Position numbers and translations under genes: made by a program. The notes beneath the pieces are model-generated. The model had not been told where the DNA came from. It worked only from the letters and a program-made list of their open reading frames with translations, and did no database searches. 13,736 bases of DNA from JAVZOV01 sp049976445 (GTDB lineage Archaea; Thermoproteota; Thermoprotei; Gearchaeales; WAQG01), in contig JBMFIF010000045.1 in NCBI GenBank assembly GCA_049976445.1, positions 1-13,736 on the forward strand. Reading direction: 5' to 3'. This document shows positions 1 to 6,216 of the stretch, piece after piece. Numbering within the stretch: the stretch's first letter is position 1; each line of letters opens with the position of its first letter.

Positions 1-384
1 AATGTATTCATCTAATTGCTCATAATGTTCGATAAGCAAGTCTGGAATAAGTACACACTTAGCATTAATGTATGAGCATGCTTGGAAAAAGTTTTCTAGA
101 CTAGCTGAAATTTCATTATAATATGTAAGAATTATTTTTTCGGAATTAACGTTTTTTAGTAGGTCTAAATAGTTATAGAAACTTTTTAATCCTTCGTAAT
201 CATGTTCTATAAGTATCTTATGAATATATCTTATTATTGGTCCATCATATATAGGTTTTTTAGTTGGTATGCCAAGTTCTACTATGTCAACTGTCCTAGA
301 AATTTTGTCAAGAATTTCAGGGAATATTTTATTAGGATATCCTATAGGTAAATATATACCTAATTTTTTGGAATTCAAACCCAT
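1..384 (-). CDS. trpA: Tryptophan synthase alpha chain, N-terminal part (runs off the left edge)
   Basis: TrpA cleaves indole-3-glycerol phosphate to indole and glyceraldehyde 3-phosphate, and passes indole to TrpB in the last step of tryptophan synthesis. I translated the minus strand from ATG at 384. It gives 128 uninterrupted codons to the window edge, about half of a crenarchaeal TrpA. Family motifs are clear: YLPIGYPN (residues 11-18), VDIVELGIP (32-40) with the catalytic Glu36, and YDGPIIR (46-52) with Asp47. The 11-residue spacing of these acids equals that of Glu49 and Asp60 in the E. coli enzyme. VLIPDLLIEHYEQLDEY (111-127) matches the FPDLLID segment I recall from Sulfolobus TrpA. 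The upstream frame has a stop at 403-405 and no better start. GAGGGG lies about 14 nt upstream. The gene has its own TATA box, so it is either transcribed alone or heads a unit continuing to the left. Identification is firm; the C-terminal half is not visible. Confidence 0.93.
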   Translation of the reverse strand, partial: MGLNSKKLGIYLPIGYPNKIFPEILDKISRTVDIVELGIPTKKPIYDGPIIRYIHKILIEHDYEGLKSFYNYLDLLKNVNSEKIILTYYNEISASLENFFQACSYINAKCVLIPDLLIEHYEQLDEYI

Positions 385-424
385 TGGGGCATACCAAACC
401 CCTCACATGTTTTATTATTTCATA

Positions 425-434
425 GCTTATAAAC
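425..434 (-). promoter_or_regulatory. TATA box of trpA
   Basis: Reading the minus strand, GTTTATAAGC is a strong archaeal TATA element. It lies about 45 bp upstream of the trpA ATG, which puts transcription start near 400-405 and gives a leader of about 20 nt containing GAGGGG. A T-rich stretch at 451-470 on the same strand, between the topoisomerase stop and this box, could terminate the upstream unit. Confidence 0.6.
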
Positions 435-551
435 ATTACTTATCATTGGTAAGAAAAATCTTAAAAACTTAACCCTCATGTATCTTATTTTATTGTATTA
501 TTCATAAGAGAATTTTTAGAATAAGTAGAAGAATGACTATGAGCTAATTTA

Positions 552-2459
552 TTATTCCACTAAATAATCATTGAAGCTTGGACCTTTATAGCGTTTTTTG
601 GTTTTATATTGTTTTTTAGTTTTGGTTGTTATCGTCTGTAATAATAGTGATTTTACTAATGTTTCACCGATTTGTTTTTCATAGTTCTTAAATTTTTCTA
701 CGGCTTTGTTGACTTCTTTAATTGTCATTGAGTAGAACGTTGTTGGATCTAGTTTTGCATTTTCTATATGATCTAATAGTTTTTCCATGTTTGCTGTCAT
801 TTCTGGTGTTGTGATTTCTGGAACTTTATTTATTAATGCCTCTACTACTGCTTTACCTAAAGGTGTTATTGTTAGTTTAGTTTTCCCAGTGATATAGCCT
901 CGTTGTAATAGTATTCGGACTTCTTCATCTCTTGTTGCTGGTGTTCCTAATCCTAATTTTTCCATGGTTTTGATGAGTGATGATTGTGTGTAGTGCGGTG
1001 GTGGTTTAGTTTCATCTTCTTCTATTTTCACGTTCACTATTAGTAATTTTTCATTAGGGGTCACATCTGGTAATCGTTCTTCGTGTATTTTTGAGTAGGG
1101 ATAGACTTTTAACCATCCTGGTGTTAAAATGATGCTTCCATCTGTTTTGAATAAGAGGTTAGCGACATTAACTGTTATTGAGACGCGTTTTATGTGTGCG
1201 TCAGGGGAGAGAATTGCTAGTGTTCTTCTGAATATTAATTCGTATAGTTTTAGTTCATCGTGGCTTAAATGTGTATCATGTATGGATTTTACTGCATGTA
1301 TTGGTGGATGGGCCCCATCAAACTTATCTCCTTGTCTAGGTAAGAAGTTTGTTGTTTCTTGTACAAATTTTACTAGATCAGGTTTGTATGGATAGAGCGC
1401 GGTTAATGTTTTCTTGAAGTATGTTTTATCATGTTTTCCGGGGCTTATATCAAACATGGTGGATCCTGATCTTGGATATGATATTAGTGCCTTTTCATAA
1501 AGGGATTGTGCTAAGGATTTTGTTTTTGTTGGTTCAAATCCGTAAAGTCTTTGTGACTCGCTTTGAAGGTCTGATATTGAGAATGGTGTGGGTGGTTTAA
1601 CGTATTCTAGCCTGGTTTTAACGTCTGCTATTCCCCATTTTACATTACGTGCTAGATTAGCGTATGATTCAGCTTTACTTTTATCAAAAATTCTGGATTC
1701 ATTATTGATCGTAAGTGTTGCTTCAAACTGTTCTCCTTTGGATGTTTGGAATATAGCTTTTATTATGTAAAATTTTTGGGGTTTAAAGTTTTCAATTTCT
1801 TTAATTCGTTCGTAAACTAATCTAAGTGTTGGTGTTTGAACACGCCCTGCACTGATTACTCTCTTATCTTTTCCACCAGACTTTCTATAAGACCATGTTA
1901 GTGCCCTGGTAAGATTTGCTCCCCATAATAGATCTAAGCGGTCTTGGGACCATCCTGCATATGCTCGGCTTATATCCATTGGTTTTAAGTTTTTATAGGC
2001 TTCTCTCAGTTCATCTTCAGTAAGCGAGTTAAATTCCATTCTTTTTATTTTGGATGAATTTAGCGGAATTTTAATCAATGATTCAAGTATCTGCATTGCT
2101 ATATAACTCCCTCTTCTATCTAAGTCCGTTGCTACTATGATTTCTGGGTCATTAAGTTGTGTAAGTATGTACTTGATGGCATCTAAAAAATGTTGTTTCT
2201 CATTGATTGGTACATATCTATAGTGATTAATTGGTGGTAAGACTGGATAACGCCAACCCTTATTGTACTCTTCTAGAAAATCTAAGTTATATAAATGTCC
2301 AGAAGCAGATACAACATAGATAGTATTACCTTGATCGTCTTTTGCAGTGTAAATTTTGACACCTTTTCTAAATTCAATTTCTCTATATTTAGAACTGAAC
2401 AAAGCTTTAACGATTCGCCTTGCAACGTCAGGTTTTTCTGCAAGTATTATTCTATACAC
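552..2459 (-). CDS. topA: Type IA DNA topoisomerase (archaeal TopA / topoisomerase III type)
   Basis: This enzyme relaxes or decatenates DNA by transient cleavage of one strand through a 5'-phosphotyrosine link. The 635-residue product starts with a Toprim domain (ILAEKP, Glu8; ATDLDRRG, 110-117) and continues through the gate domains (ISAGRVQTP, 202-210). The active-site Tyr328 lies in ISYPR. HPPIHAVK and GLGTPATRDE complete the type IA signature. There is no helicase domain, so it is not reverse gyrase. Two features are odd. The Toprim DxDxEGE motif reads DLDRRGS, so the third acidic position is Arg116 and the next Glu is Ser118. The protein also has no cysteine at all, hence no C-terminal zinc fingers; it ends in a Lys/Arg-rich tail. 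The start is GTG at 2459, with GGTGG four bases upstream. It begins 14 bp after the amidase stop, so the two are probably cotranscribed. Confidence 0.93.
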   Translation of the reverse strand: MYRIILAEKPDVARRIVKALFSSKYREIEFRKGVKIYTAKDDQGNTIYVVSASGHLYNLDFLEEYNKGWRYPVLPPINHYRYVPINEKQHFLDAIKYILTQLNDPEIIVATDLDRRGSYIAMQILESLIKIPLNSSKIKRMEFNSLTEDELREAYKNLKPMDISRAYAGWSQDRLDLLWGANLTRALTWSYRKSGGKDKRVISAGRVQTPTLRLVYERIKEIENFKPQKFYIIKAIFQTSKGEQFEATLTINNESRIFDKSKAESYANLARNVKWGIADVKTRLEYVKPPTPFSISDLQSESQRLYGFEPTKTKSLAQSLYEKALISYPRSGSTMFDISPGKHDKTYFKKTLTALYPYKPDLVKFVQETTNFLPRQGDKFDGAHPPIHAVKSIHDTHLSHDELKLYELIFRRTLAILSPDAHIKRVSITVNVANLLFKTDGSIILTPGWLKVYPYSKIHEERLPDVTPNEKLLIVNVKIEEDETKPPPHYTQSSLIKTMEKLGLGTPATRDEEVRILLQRGYITGKTKLTITPLGKAVVEALINKVPEITTPEMTANMEKLLDHIENAKLDPTTFYSMTIKEVNKAVEKFKNYEKQIGETLVKSLLLQTITTKTKKQYKTKKRYKGPSFNDYLVE

Positions 2460-2473
2460 ATTACCACCTTATA

Positions 2474-3301
2474 TTATATTTCTTTTTCTTCGGCACACAT
2501 TCTACATATTTCTGGGTTGTAATGTTTCAATAATGGTCTACCTTCTTTGGCCGCATAAAAATCATCCAAATTTATCGATGCGATAACCAGATCTTCTTCA
2601 AAGTACTTTGCTTTCACTAATATTTTACCACGTGCATCGACTGCATGGCTTCCTCCCCAGTATCCTAAGCCTTCTTCATTTCCTACTGCATTAACATATA
2701 CTACGTTAATAGTGTTTTCAAGGGCGCGCGCCTGTGTGAATAATTCAAAGAAGTTTCTACTCATATCTGGTGAGACTGAAATAACGAATATAGTATGTGC
2801 TCCTCTCAAAGCCAATAATCTTGTGAGTTCTGGAAAGAATAGGTCAAAACAAATTTCAAGGCCAATACGACCAAACTGAGTGTCAACTATTACAGGCGTC
2901 GTTCCGTTTCTAAAATACCTGCCTTCCTCAAAAACTCCGTAAGTAGGTAAGTATATTTTCCTGTATCTTCCTACTAAACCCTGTGGTCCCACTAAAACCA
3001 TAGAATTATAGATGATACCAGGATCATTGAGACTTCTTTCAGGCATTCCAAAACCAATATAAACATTTTTCTCTTTTGCTTTCGCTATCATTTTTTCGGT
3101 AGAAGGTCCTGGTATTGGCTCTGCAACCTTATAAAATAAATCCTTTAATGCATAACTGGTTAAGGCTAGTTCAGGAAAAAGAACAAACTGAGAGCCCATT
3201 TTTGCAGCTATATCCACATATTCATACATTTTCTTTAAATTAGCCTCTTTTGCAGCAGGTATTGACTGTATTTGGGCTAATGCAACTGTTATTGTTCTCA
3301 T
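2474..3301 (-). CDS. Nitrilase-superfamily amidase, probable glutaminase partner of NadE
   Basis: This is a 275-residue single-domain carbon-nitrogen hydrolase. The Glu-Lys-Cys triad is visible as Glu44 (LFPELALTSY), Lys115 (YRKIYLP) and Cys151 (GLEICFDLFFPE). Two segments resemble the glutaminase domain of glutamine-dependent NAD synthetases more than a generic nitrilase: FPELALTSYALKDLF (42-56) and YLPTYGVFEEGRYF (117-130). The neighbouring divergent gene is a synthetase-only nadE. I infer that this protein hydrolyses glutamine and supplies ammonia to NadE, doing with two polypeptides what many bacteria and eukaryotes do with one fused protein. Other nitrilase-family amidase activities remain possible. 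The start is ATG at 3301, with GGTG close upstream and a TATA-like box at 3331-3342. The C-terminus contains a CRMC pair. Family assignment is very secure; the glutaminase role is inferred from motifs and context. Confidence 0.88.
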   Translation of the reverse strand: MRTITVALAQIQSIPAAKEANLKKMYEYVDIAAKMGSQFVLFPELALTSYALKDLFYKVAEPIPGPSTEKMIAKAKEKNVYIGFGMPERSLNDPGIIYNSMVLVGPQGLVGRYRKIYLPTYGVFEEGRYFRNGTTPVIVDTQFGRIGLEICFDLFFPELTRLLALRGAHTIFVISVSPDMSRNFFELFTQARALENTINVVYVNAVGNEEGLGYWGGSHAVDARGKILVKAKYFEEDLVIASINLDDFYAAKEGRPLLKHYNPEICRMCAEEKEI

Positions 3302-3330
3302 GCAACACCAAATATTATTTTACTGACATA

Positions 3331-3342
3331 CTAATAAATTTA
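3331..3342 (-). promoter_or_regulatory. TATA-like element of the amidase-topA unit
   Basis: The minus strand reads TAAATTTATTAG, 30-41 bp upstream of the amidase ATG. This fits a transcription start near 3310 and a very short leader. There is no other obvious promoter before topA. Confidence 0.45.
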
Positions 3343-3370
3343 CAACTGACTAATACTTTAATGAGAGATG

Positions 3371-3380
3371 TGAGCGCTCA
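3371..3380. promoter_or_regulatory. Perfect 10-bp palindrome in the amidase/nadE divergent spacer
   Basis: TGAGCGCTCA is a perfect palindrome. It is the only GC-rich patch in the AT-rich 196-bp spacer between the two divergent start codons. It lies upstream of both inferred TATA boxes, where a shared regulator could bind. The role is inferred from symmetry and position only. Confidence 0.3.
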
Positions 3381-3462
3381 TAAGCTTTCCTTAAATTAAA
3401 AATTGATTAAGAGAGAAACAAATTTCATCTTTTTAGTCAAGAGAACGAATTTTTAGAGAGTT

Positions 3463-3474
3463 AATTTAATAAAT
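3463..3474 (+). promoter_or_regulatory. TATA-like element of the nadE-hflX unit
   Basis: AATTTAATAAAT is centred about 29 bp upstream of the nadE ATG. No Shine-Dalgarno sequence precedes that ATG (the upstream bases are AT-only or nearly so). The spacing therefore suggests a leaderless transcript beginning at or next to the start codon. Confidence 0.45.
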
Positions 3475-3497
3475 TCCTGTAAAATAATTTAATTAAC

Positions 3498-4352
3498 ATG
3501 AGTATTCAGGAGATATATCAACAATTAAAAGTTGATAGTGAACACGTTACCTCTAGGATTACTAGTTTTATAAAAGATTTTGTGATTAGATCTAATAGAG
3601 GTGGTGTTGTTGTTGGATTAAGTGGTGGCATAGATTCTACAGTTACTGCTTATTTATGTGTTAAAGCTTTAGGAAATCAAAATGTGGTTGGGTTAATAAT
3701 GCCTGAGGCTAATGTAACTCCTGAAGAGGATATAAAGGATGCTCTTTCTGTAGCAAAAAGGCTTAATGTTGAATACCATATGATAGATATTACAAATTAT
3801 GCAAAAAGTATAGAGGCTCTCATACCAAATAGTGATCAGGTTTCAAGGGGCAATATTAGGGCACGCATAAGGATGGTGATTTTATACTATTATGCGAACG
3901 TTAAAAATTATTTAGTTGTAGGTACAGGTGATAAGAGCGAGATACTTCTTGGGTATTTTACAAAATATGGTGATGGTGCTTCAGATTTTATGCCTATTGC
4001 AGATCTTTACAAAACACAAGTTAGAGAGTTAGGAAAATACTTAGGAGTACCTGATCAGATTGTGTTAAAAAAGAGCAGCCCAAGGCTTTGGGCTGGTCAA
4101 ATGGCCGAGACAGAATTAGGATTAAGTTACGATACGATTGATCCCATACTTTATACTTTAGTTGATCTTAGACTCGATGTGAAGACAATTTCAGAAAAAC
4201 TTAATGTGAGTGAAAACTTAGTTAGGTCGATATATAATAGAGTTTTATCTAATGAACATAAAAGGCGTGGGCCTATGATTGTACAAATTGGTTCCAGAGG
4301 TTATGGTGTAGGTTTTAGAATACCATTCATGAGTGGTGAGTTCCTAGAGTGA
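3498..4352 (+). CDS. nadE: NAD+ synthetase, synthetase-only form
   Basis: NadE amidates nicotinic acid adenine dinucleotide to NAD+ using ATP and ammonia, the final step of NAD synthesis. The 284-residue product is an N-type ATP pyrophosphatase. The PP-loop is GLSGGIDS (40-47). The helix RGNIRARIRM (117-126) and the segment GTGDKSEILLGYFTKYGDGASDF (142-164) are NadE signatures, followed by PIADLYKTQVRELGKYLGVP. There is no N-terminal amidase domain, so on its own it should use free ammonia. The divergent neighbour is a nitrilase-fold amidase with NAD-synthetase-like motifs, a likely glutaminase partner. The stop overlaps the GTG start of hflX by four bases, so the two genes are translationally coupled. 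ATG at 3498 is the first start in frame and appears leaderless. Confidence 0.95.
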   Translation: MSIQEIYQQLKVDSEHVTSRITSFIKDFVIRSNRGGVVVGLSGGIDSTVTAYLCVKALGNQNVVGLIMPEANVTPEEDIKDALSVAKRLNVEYHMIDITNYAKSIEALIPNSDQVSRGNIRARIRMVILYYYANVKNYLVVGTGDKSEILLGYFTKYGDGASDFMPIADLYKTQVRELGKYLGVPDQIVLKKSSPRLWAGQMAETELGLSYDTIDPILYTLVDLRLDVKTISEKLNVSENLVRSIYNRVLSNEHKRRGPMIVQIGSRGYGVGFRIPFMSGEFLE

Positions 4353-5470
4353 AATGCATAATAGGTTATGTAAAAACTGATGTGCATGATCATATATTTT
4401 ATAAGTTACATATTGAGGATTTAAGTAATATGGCTCGTTCTATTGGCTATGAACCTGCCGGCATAGTTGTACAAACAATGCCTAAAGAGAATATTAAATT
4501 TCTTTTTGGATCAGGTAAAGTTGAGGAGCTCAAGACTAAGATAAGGGAGAGTGAGATTGAGGCATTAATACTCTATAACATAACAAACAGTATTCAGAAA
4601 CTAAATCTTGAAACAACACTTAACGTGAAGGTGCTCGATAGGTATGATCTCACGTTAGAAATATTTGACCAAAATGCATCTGATAAAATCTCAAAACTAC
4701 AAATCGAGTTAGCTAAATTATTAAAGTCTATGCCGTATGAGAAGCTAAAAGCCTCAATACGTTACTTTAGAGATAAACCTGGTCCAAAAAGTTCAGGTGA
4801 ATATGCATATCATAAAACCATAGGTCAACTAAAAAGACGTATTAATCAACTGGAGAATGAAATAGAATACGCTCGCAGAAAACGTTATATGCAATTAAAG
4901 CAAAGACAATCATTAGGTCTACCGATAATAGCACTCTCAGGATATTATGGTGCTGGGAAAACAACACTCTTTAACAACCTAACAAACTTAAGAAAACCTG
5001 TCCTAGGCAAACCATTCACTACACTTTCAAGCAAATATTATCTATGCAGAACAGGTGGTGAACGATATCTGTTAATAGATACAATAGGATTTGCAGCCGG
5101 ATTAGATCCTAGAATGATACACTCATTCAGATTAACACTTGACGATATAAGGCTATCAGACTCGATAATTAGTGTCATTGATATATCCGATCAACCAATA
5201 ATTCTTAAATACAGAGCACAAACTGTAGCATCAATACTAGAAGAACTTTCTATCAATAAAAATAAAATAGTAATAGCTGCAAACAAAATAGATCTACTAA
5301 ATGAACAAACTGTAAAAGATAGAATCGAAATACTTAAACAAATTTTTAATCCAGCACCCATAATACCTATCTCAGCACAACAAAAAATTAACCTCAAACA
5401 GCTAATACAAACAACGATAAACATTAGCAAAAAAGTATTAACGAAAGAGTTCGGCCTTCATCGTGACTAA
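4349..5470 (+). CDS. hflX: GTPase HflX
   Basis: HflX is a ribosome-associated GTPase linked in bacteria to rescue or splitting of stalled ribosomes. The 373-residue protein has the HflX N-terminal domain with FLFGSGKVEEL (51-61) and VLDRYDLTLEIF (95-106). A linker with a likely coiled coil follows (about 155-185), then the G domain: G1 GYYGAGKT (198-205), a Thr pair at 224-225 for G2, G3 DTIGF (244-248), G4 NKID (312-315) and G5 SAQ (342-344). SFRLTLDDI (259-267) after G3 matches the AFRSTLEE segment typical of HflX. Translation begins at GTG 4349, overlapping the nadE stop; the ATG at 4354 is out of frame. Base composition changes inside the gene: the first 200 or so bases are T/G-rich like nadE, the rest A/C-rich. 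An inverted repeat spans the stop codon. Functional coupling to NadE is not obvious. Confidence 0.95.
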   Translation: MKCIIGYVKTDVHDHIFYKLHIEDLSNMARSIGYEPAGIVVQTMPKENIKFLFGSGKVEELKTKIRESEIEALILYNITNSIQKLNLETTLNVKVLDRYDLTLEIFDQNASDKISKLQIELAKLLKSMPYEKLKASIRYFRDKPGPKSSGEYAYHKTIGQLKRRINQLENEIEYARRKRYMQLKQRQSLGLPIIALSGYYGAGKTTLFNNLTNLRKPVLGKPFTTLSSKYYLCRTGGERYLLIDTIGFAAGLDPRMIHSFRLTLDDIRLSDSIISVIDISDQPIILKYRAQTVASILEELSINKNKIVIAANKIDLLNEQTVKDRIEILKQIFNPAPIIPISAQQKINLKQLIQTTINISKKVLTKEFGLHRD

Positions 5471-5497
5471 TAGTTACTTTTAATGACTATTAATCAC
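5463..5497 (+). terminator. Inverted repeat across the hflX stop, possible terminator hairpin
   Basis: Two 12-base arms, GTGACTAATAGT (5463-5474) and ACTATTAATCAC (5486-5497), pair at 11 of 12 positions around an 11-base T-rich loop. The left arm includes the hflX stop codon. It may end the nadE-hflX transcript. It could equally be a border hairpin of the adjacent IS remnant, since IS200/IS605 elements carry subterminal hairpins. The sequence does not decide between these. Confidence 0.4.
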
Positions 5498-5520
5498 TTG
5501 GCCTCATCACTCCTTTTCTC

Positions 5521-5626
5521 CTCCCCGTGCCGTCTACGGGACTACCTCCCTTCGAGGACATGGGGAGTTTCATTGGGTGCCTTCCTCCATCTCGCGACTG
5601 TTCATCGACTTCATTGTGGCACCCCT
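5521..5626. other. GC-rich, hairpin-rich block next to the TnpB remnant
   Basis: This block is conspicuously GC-rich in an AT-rich region. It holds three consecutive potential stems: CCCGT/ACGGG (5524-5528 with 5536-5540), CTCCC/GGGAG (5546-5550 with 5563-5567) and a perfect 7-bp GGGTGCC/GGCACCC (5575-5581 with 5618-5624). In thermophiles such islands often mark structured RNA. No RNase P, SRP or tRNA motif is recognisable in it. On the minus strand two short frames (one reading MKLPMSSKGG from 5569) end soon, so coding is doubtful. It may be a terminal region or guide-RNA scaffold relic of an IS605/TnpB-type element, or an unrelated non-coding RNA. Strand and function are unresolved. Confidence 0.4.
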
Positions 5627-5634
5627 CTGATAAA

Positions 5635-5898
5635 ATGTTGGTATTAAAGCTTATAGGTTTTGCGAAGCGACTTTTGATTTATGGTGTTATTAAATCGTTA
5701 AGGCTTGGTTTTAACATAATCTTGGTTAATCCGAAGGGTACTACTAATTCTGAGGGACATGAGAGGGTTATGATGGGGAAGGGTTTTGATAGGCATACTG
5801 CCTCAGCTTATTTAATTGCGTTAAGGGGATTAGAAATAATTAAAAATACCAAGCAGTTACATAAAAGCGTTATAGACAATTCGAATACACAAACATGA
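5635..5898 (+). pseudogene. 3' remnant of a TnpB-like (IS605 OrfB) transposon gene
   Basis: About 88 codons remain of a protein that is normally around 350-400 residues. LRLGFNIILVNPKGTTNS matches the region where TnpB proteins read roughly VDPRYTSxxC. FDRHTASAYLIALRGLE then occupies the place of the RuvC-III Asp segment. The zinc-finger cysteines are absent. From memory, several crenarchaeal IS605 OrfB proteins have a similar NPRGTT...DRHTASAYLIAL ending. The frame stays open upstream to 5527, but that part crosses the GC-rich block and does not look like protein. The N-terminal part and the first RuvC motifs are missing, so the gene cannot encode a working nuclease. No tnpA is nearby. The family assignment is moderately sure; the truncation is clear. 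Confidence 0.55.
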
Positions 5899-6060
5899 AC
5901 ACACCTTACTAAAATCATTAAAATGCTCATCATACTTTTGTTATATTTTTTGTTATATTATTCAGTATGAACAACAATTCATGAAGAATATTAAAAGATC
6001 ACTCTAAATCTTTAGCTAACAATTAAACTCCTAATAATTTCTCATATTTACATTTTATGA
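5899..6060. other. AT-rich intergenic tail with no gene seen
   Basis: This stretch lies between the TnpB remnant and the tRNA 3' end. It contains a short hairpin (ATGAA at 5967-5971 with TTCAT at 5978-5982) and a small tandem repeat. No frame of useful length or recognisable RNA was found. Confidence 0.5.
5936..5959 (+). repeat. Tandem 12-bp duplication
   Basis: TTTTGTTATATT occurs twice, perfectly and head to tail (5936-5947 and 5948-5959), just after the TnpB remnant. The T-runs could act as an archaeal terminator on the plus strand, or the duplication may be a scar of element decay. Confidence 0.6.
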
Positions 6061-6166
6061 CGCCGGGGGTGGGATTCGAACCCACGTGCCCAAAGGGCAA
6101 CGGCTTTCATGTCCCCTTTATAAATAGATCTCGAGGCCGCCACCTTTACCACTCGGTCACCCCGGC
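6061..6166 (-). tRNA. tRNA-Ser(CGA) with a 24-nt anticodon-loop intron
   Basis: Read on the minus strand, the acceptor GCCGGGG pairs perfectly with CCCCGGC (6062-6068). The D-arm is ACC/GGT. The anticodon stem GCGGC pairs with GCCGT, including one G-U. A long variable arm TGCCC-TTT-GGGCA marks class II, and the T-arm is GTGGG/CCCAC with TTCGAAT. The loop reads C-U-CGA-G, giving anticodon CGA for serine codon UCG. Discriminator G73 agrees with serine and not leucine. Between the halves of the anticodon stem there are 31 bases instead of 7. This implies a 24-nt intron after position 37, about 6106-6129, at the usual archaeal site. The exact cut depends on a bulge-helix-bulge that looks relaxed here. 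CCA is not encoded. The mature length is about 82 nt before CCA addition. Confidence 0.93.
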
Positions 6167-6190
6167 ATATATATCTTAGAAATCATTACT

Positions 6191-6203
6191 AATAAATTTT
6201 TAA
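6191..6203 (-). promoter_or_regulatory. TATA-like element of the tRNA-Ser gene
   Basis: The minus strand reads TTTAAAAATTTAT, 25-37 bp upstream of the tRNA 5' end. This is the expected distance for transcription to start at or near the mature 5' end. It lies within the short spacer after the DUF371 stop. Confidence 0.5.
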
Positions 6204-6216
6204 ATTCTTAAAGATA

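Noticed and set aside
269..472. 67-codon open frame on the plus strand
   Set aside because: It is antisense to the clear trpA reading frame and shows no family motif.
1129..1770. Two open frames on the plus strand within the topoisomerase gene
   Set aside because: They lie antisense to conserved topoisomerase sequence and have no recognisable domain or ribosome site.
5521..5626. RNase P RNA or SRP RNA
   Set aside because: The conserved sequence elements of either RNA are not visible and the block is too short.
5527..5634. GTG-started extension of the TnpB remnant frame
   Set aside because: This part crosses the GC-rich hairpin block, reads as Pro/Ser-rich without family similarity, and has no ribosome site; it is open by chance.
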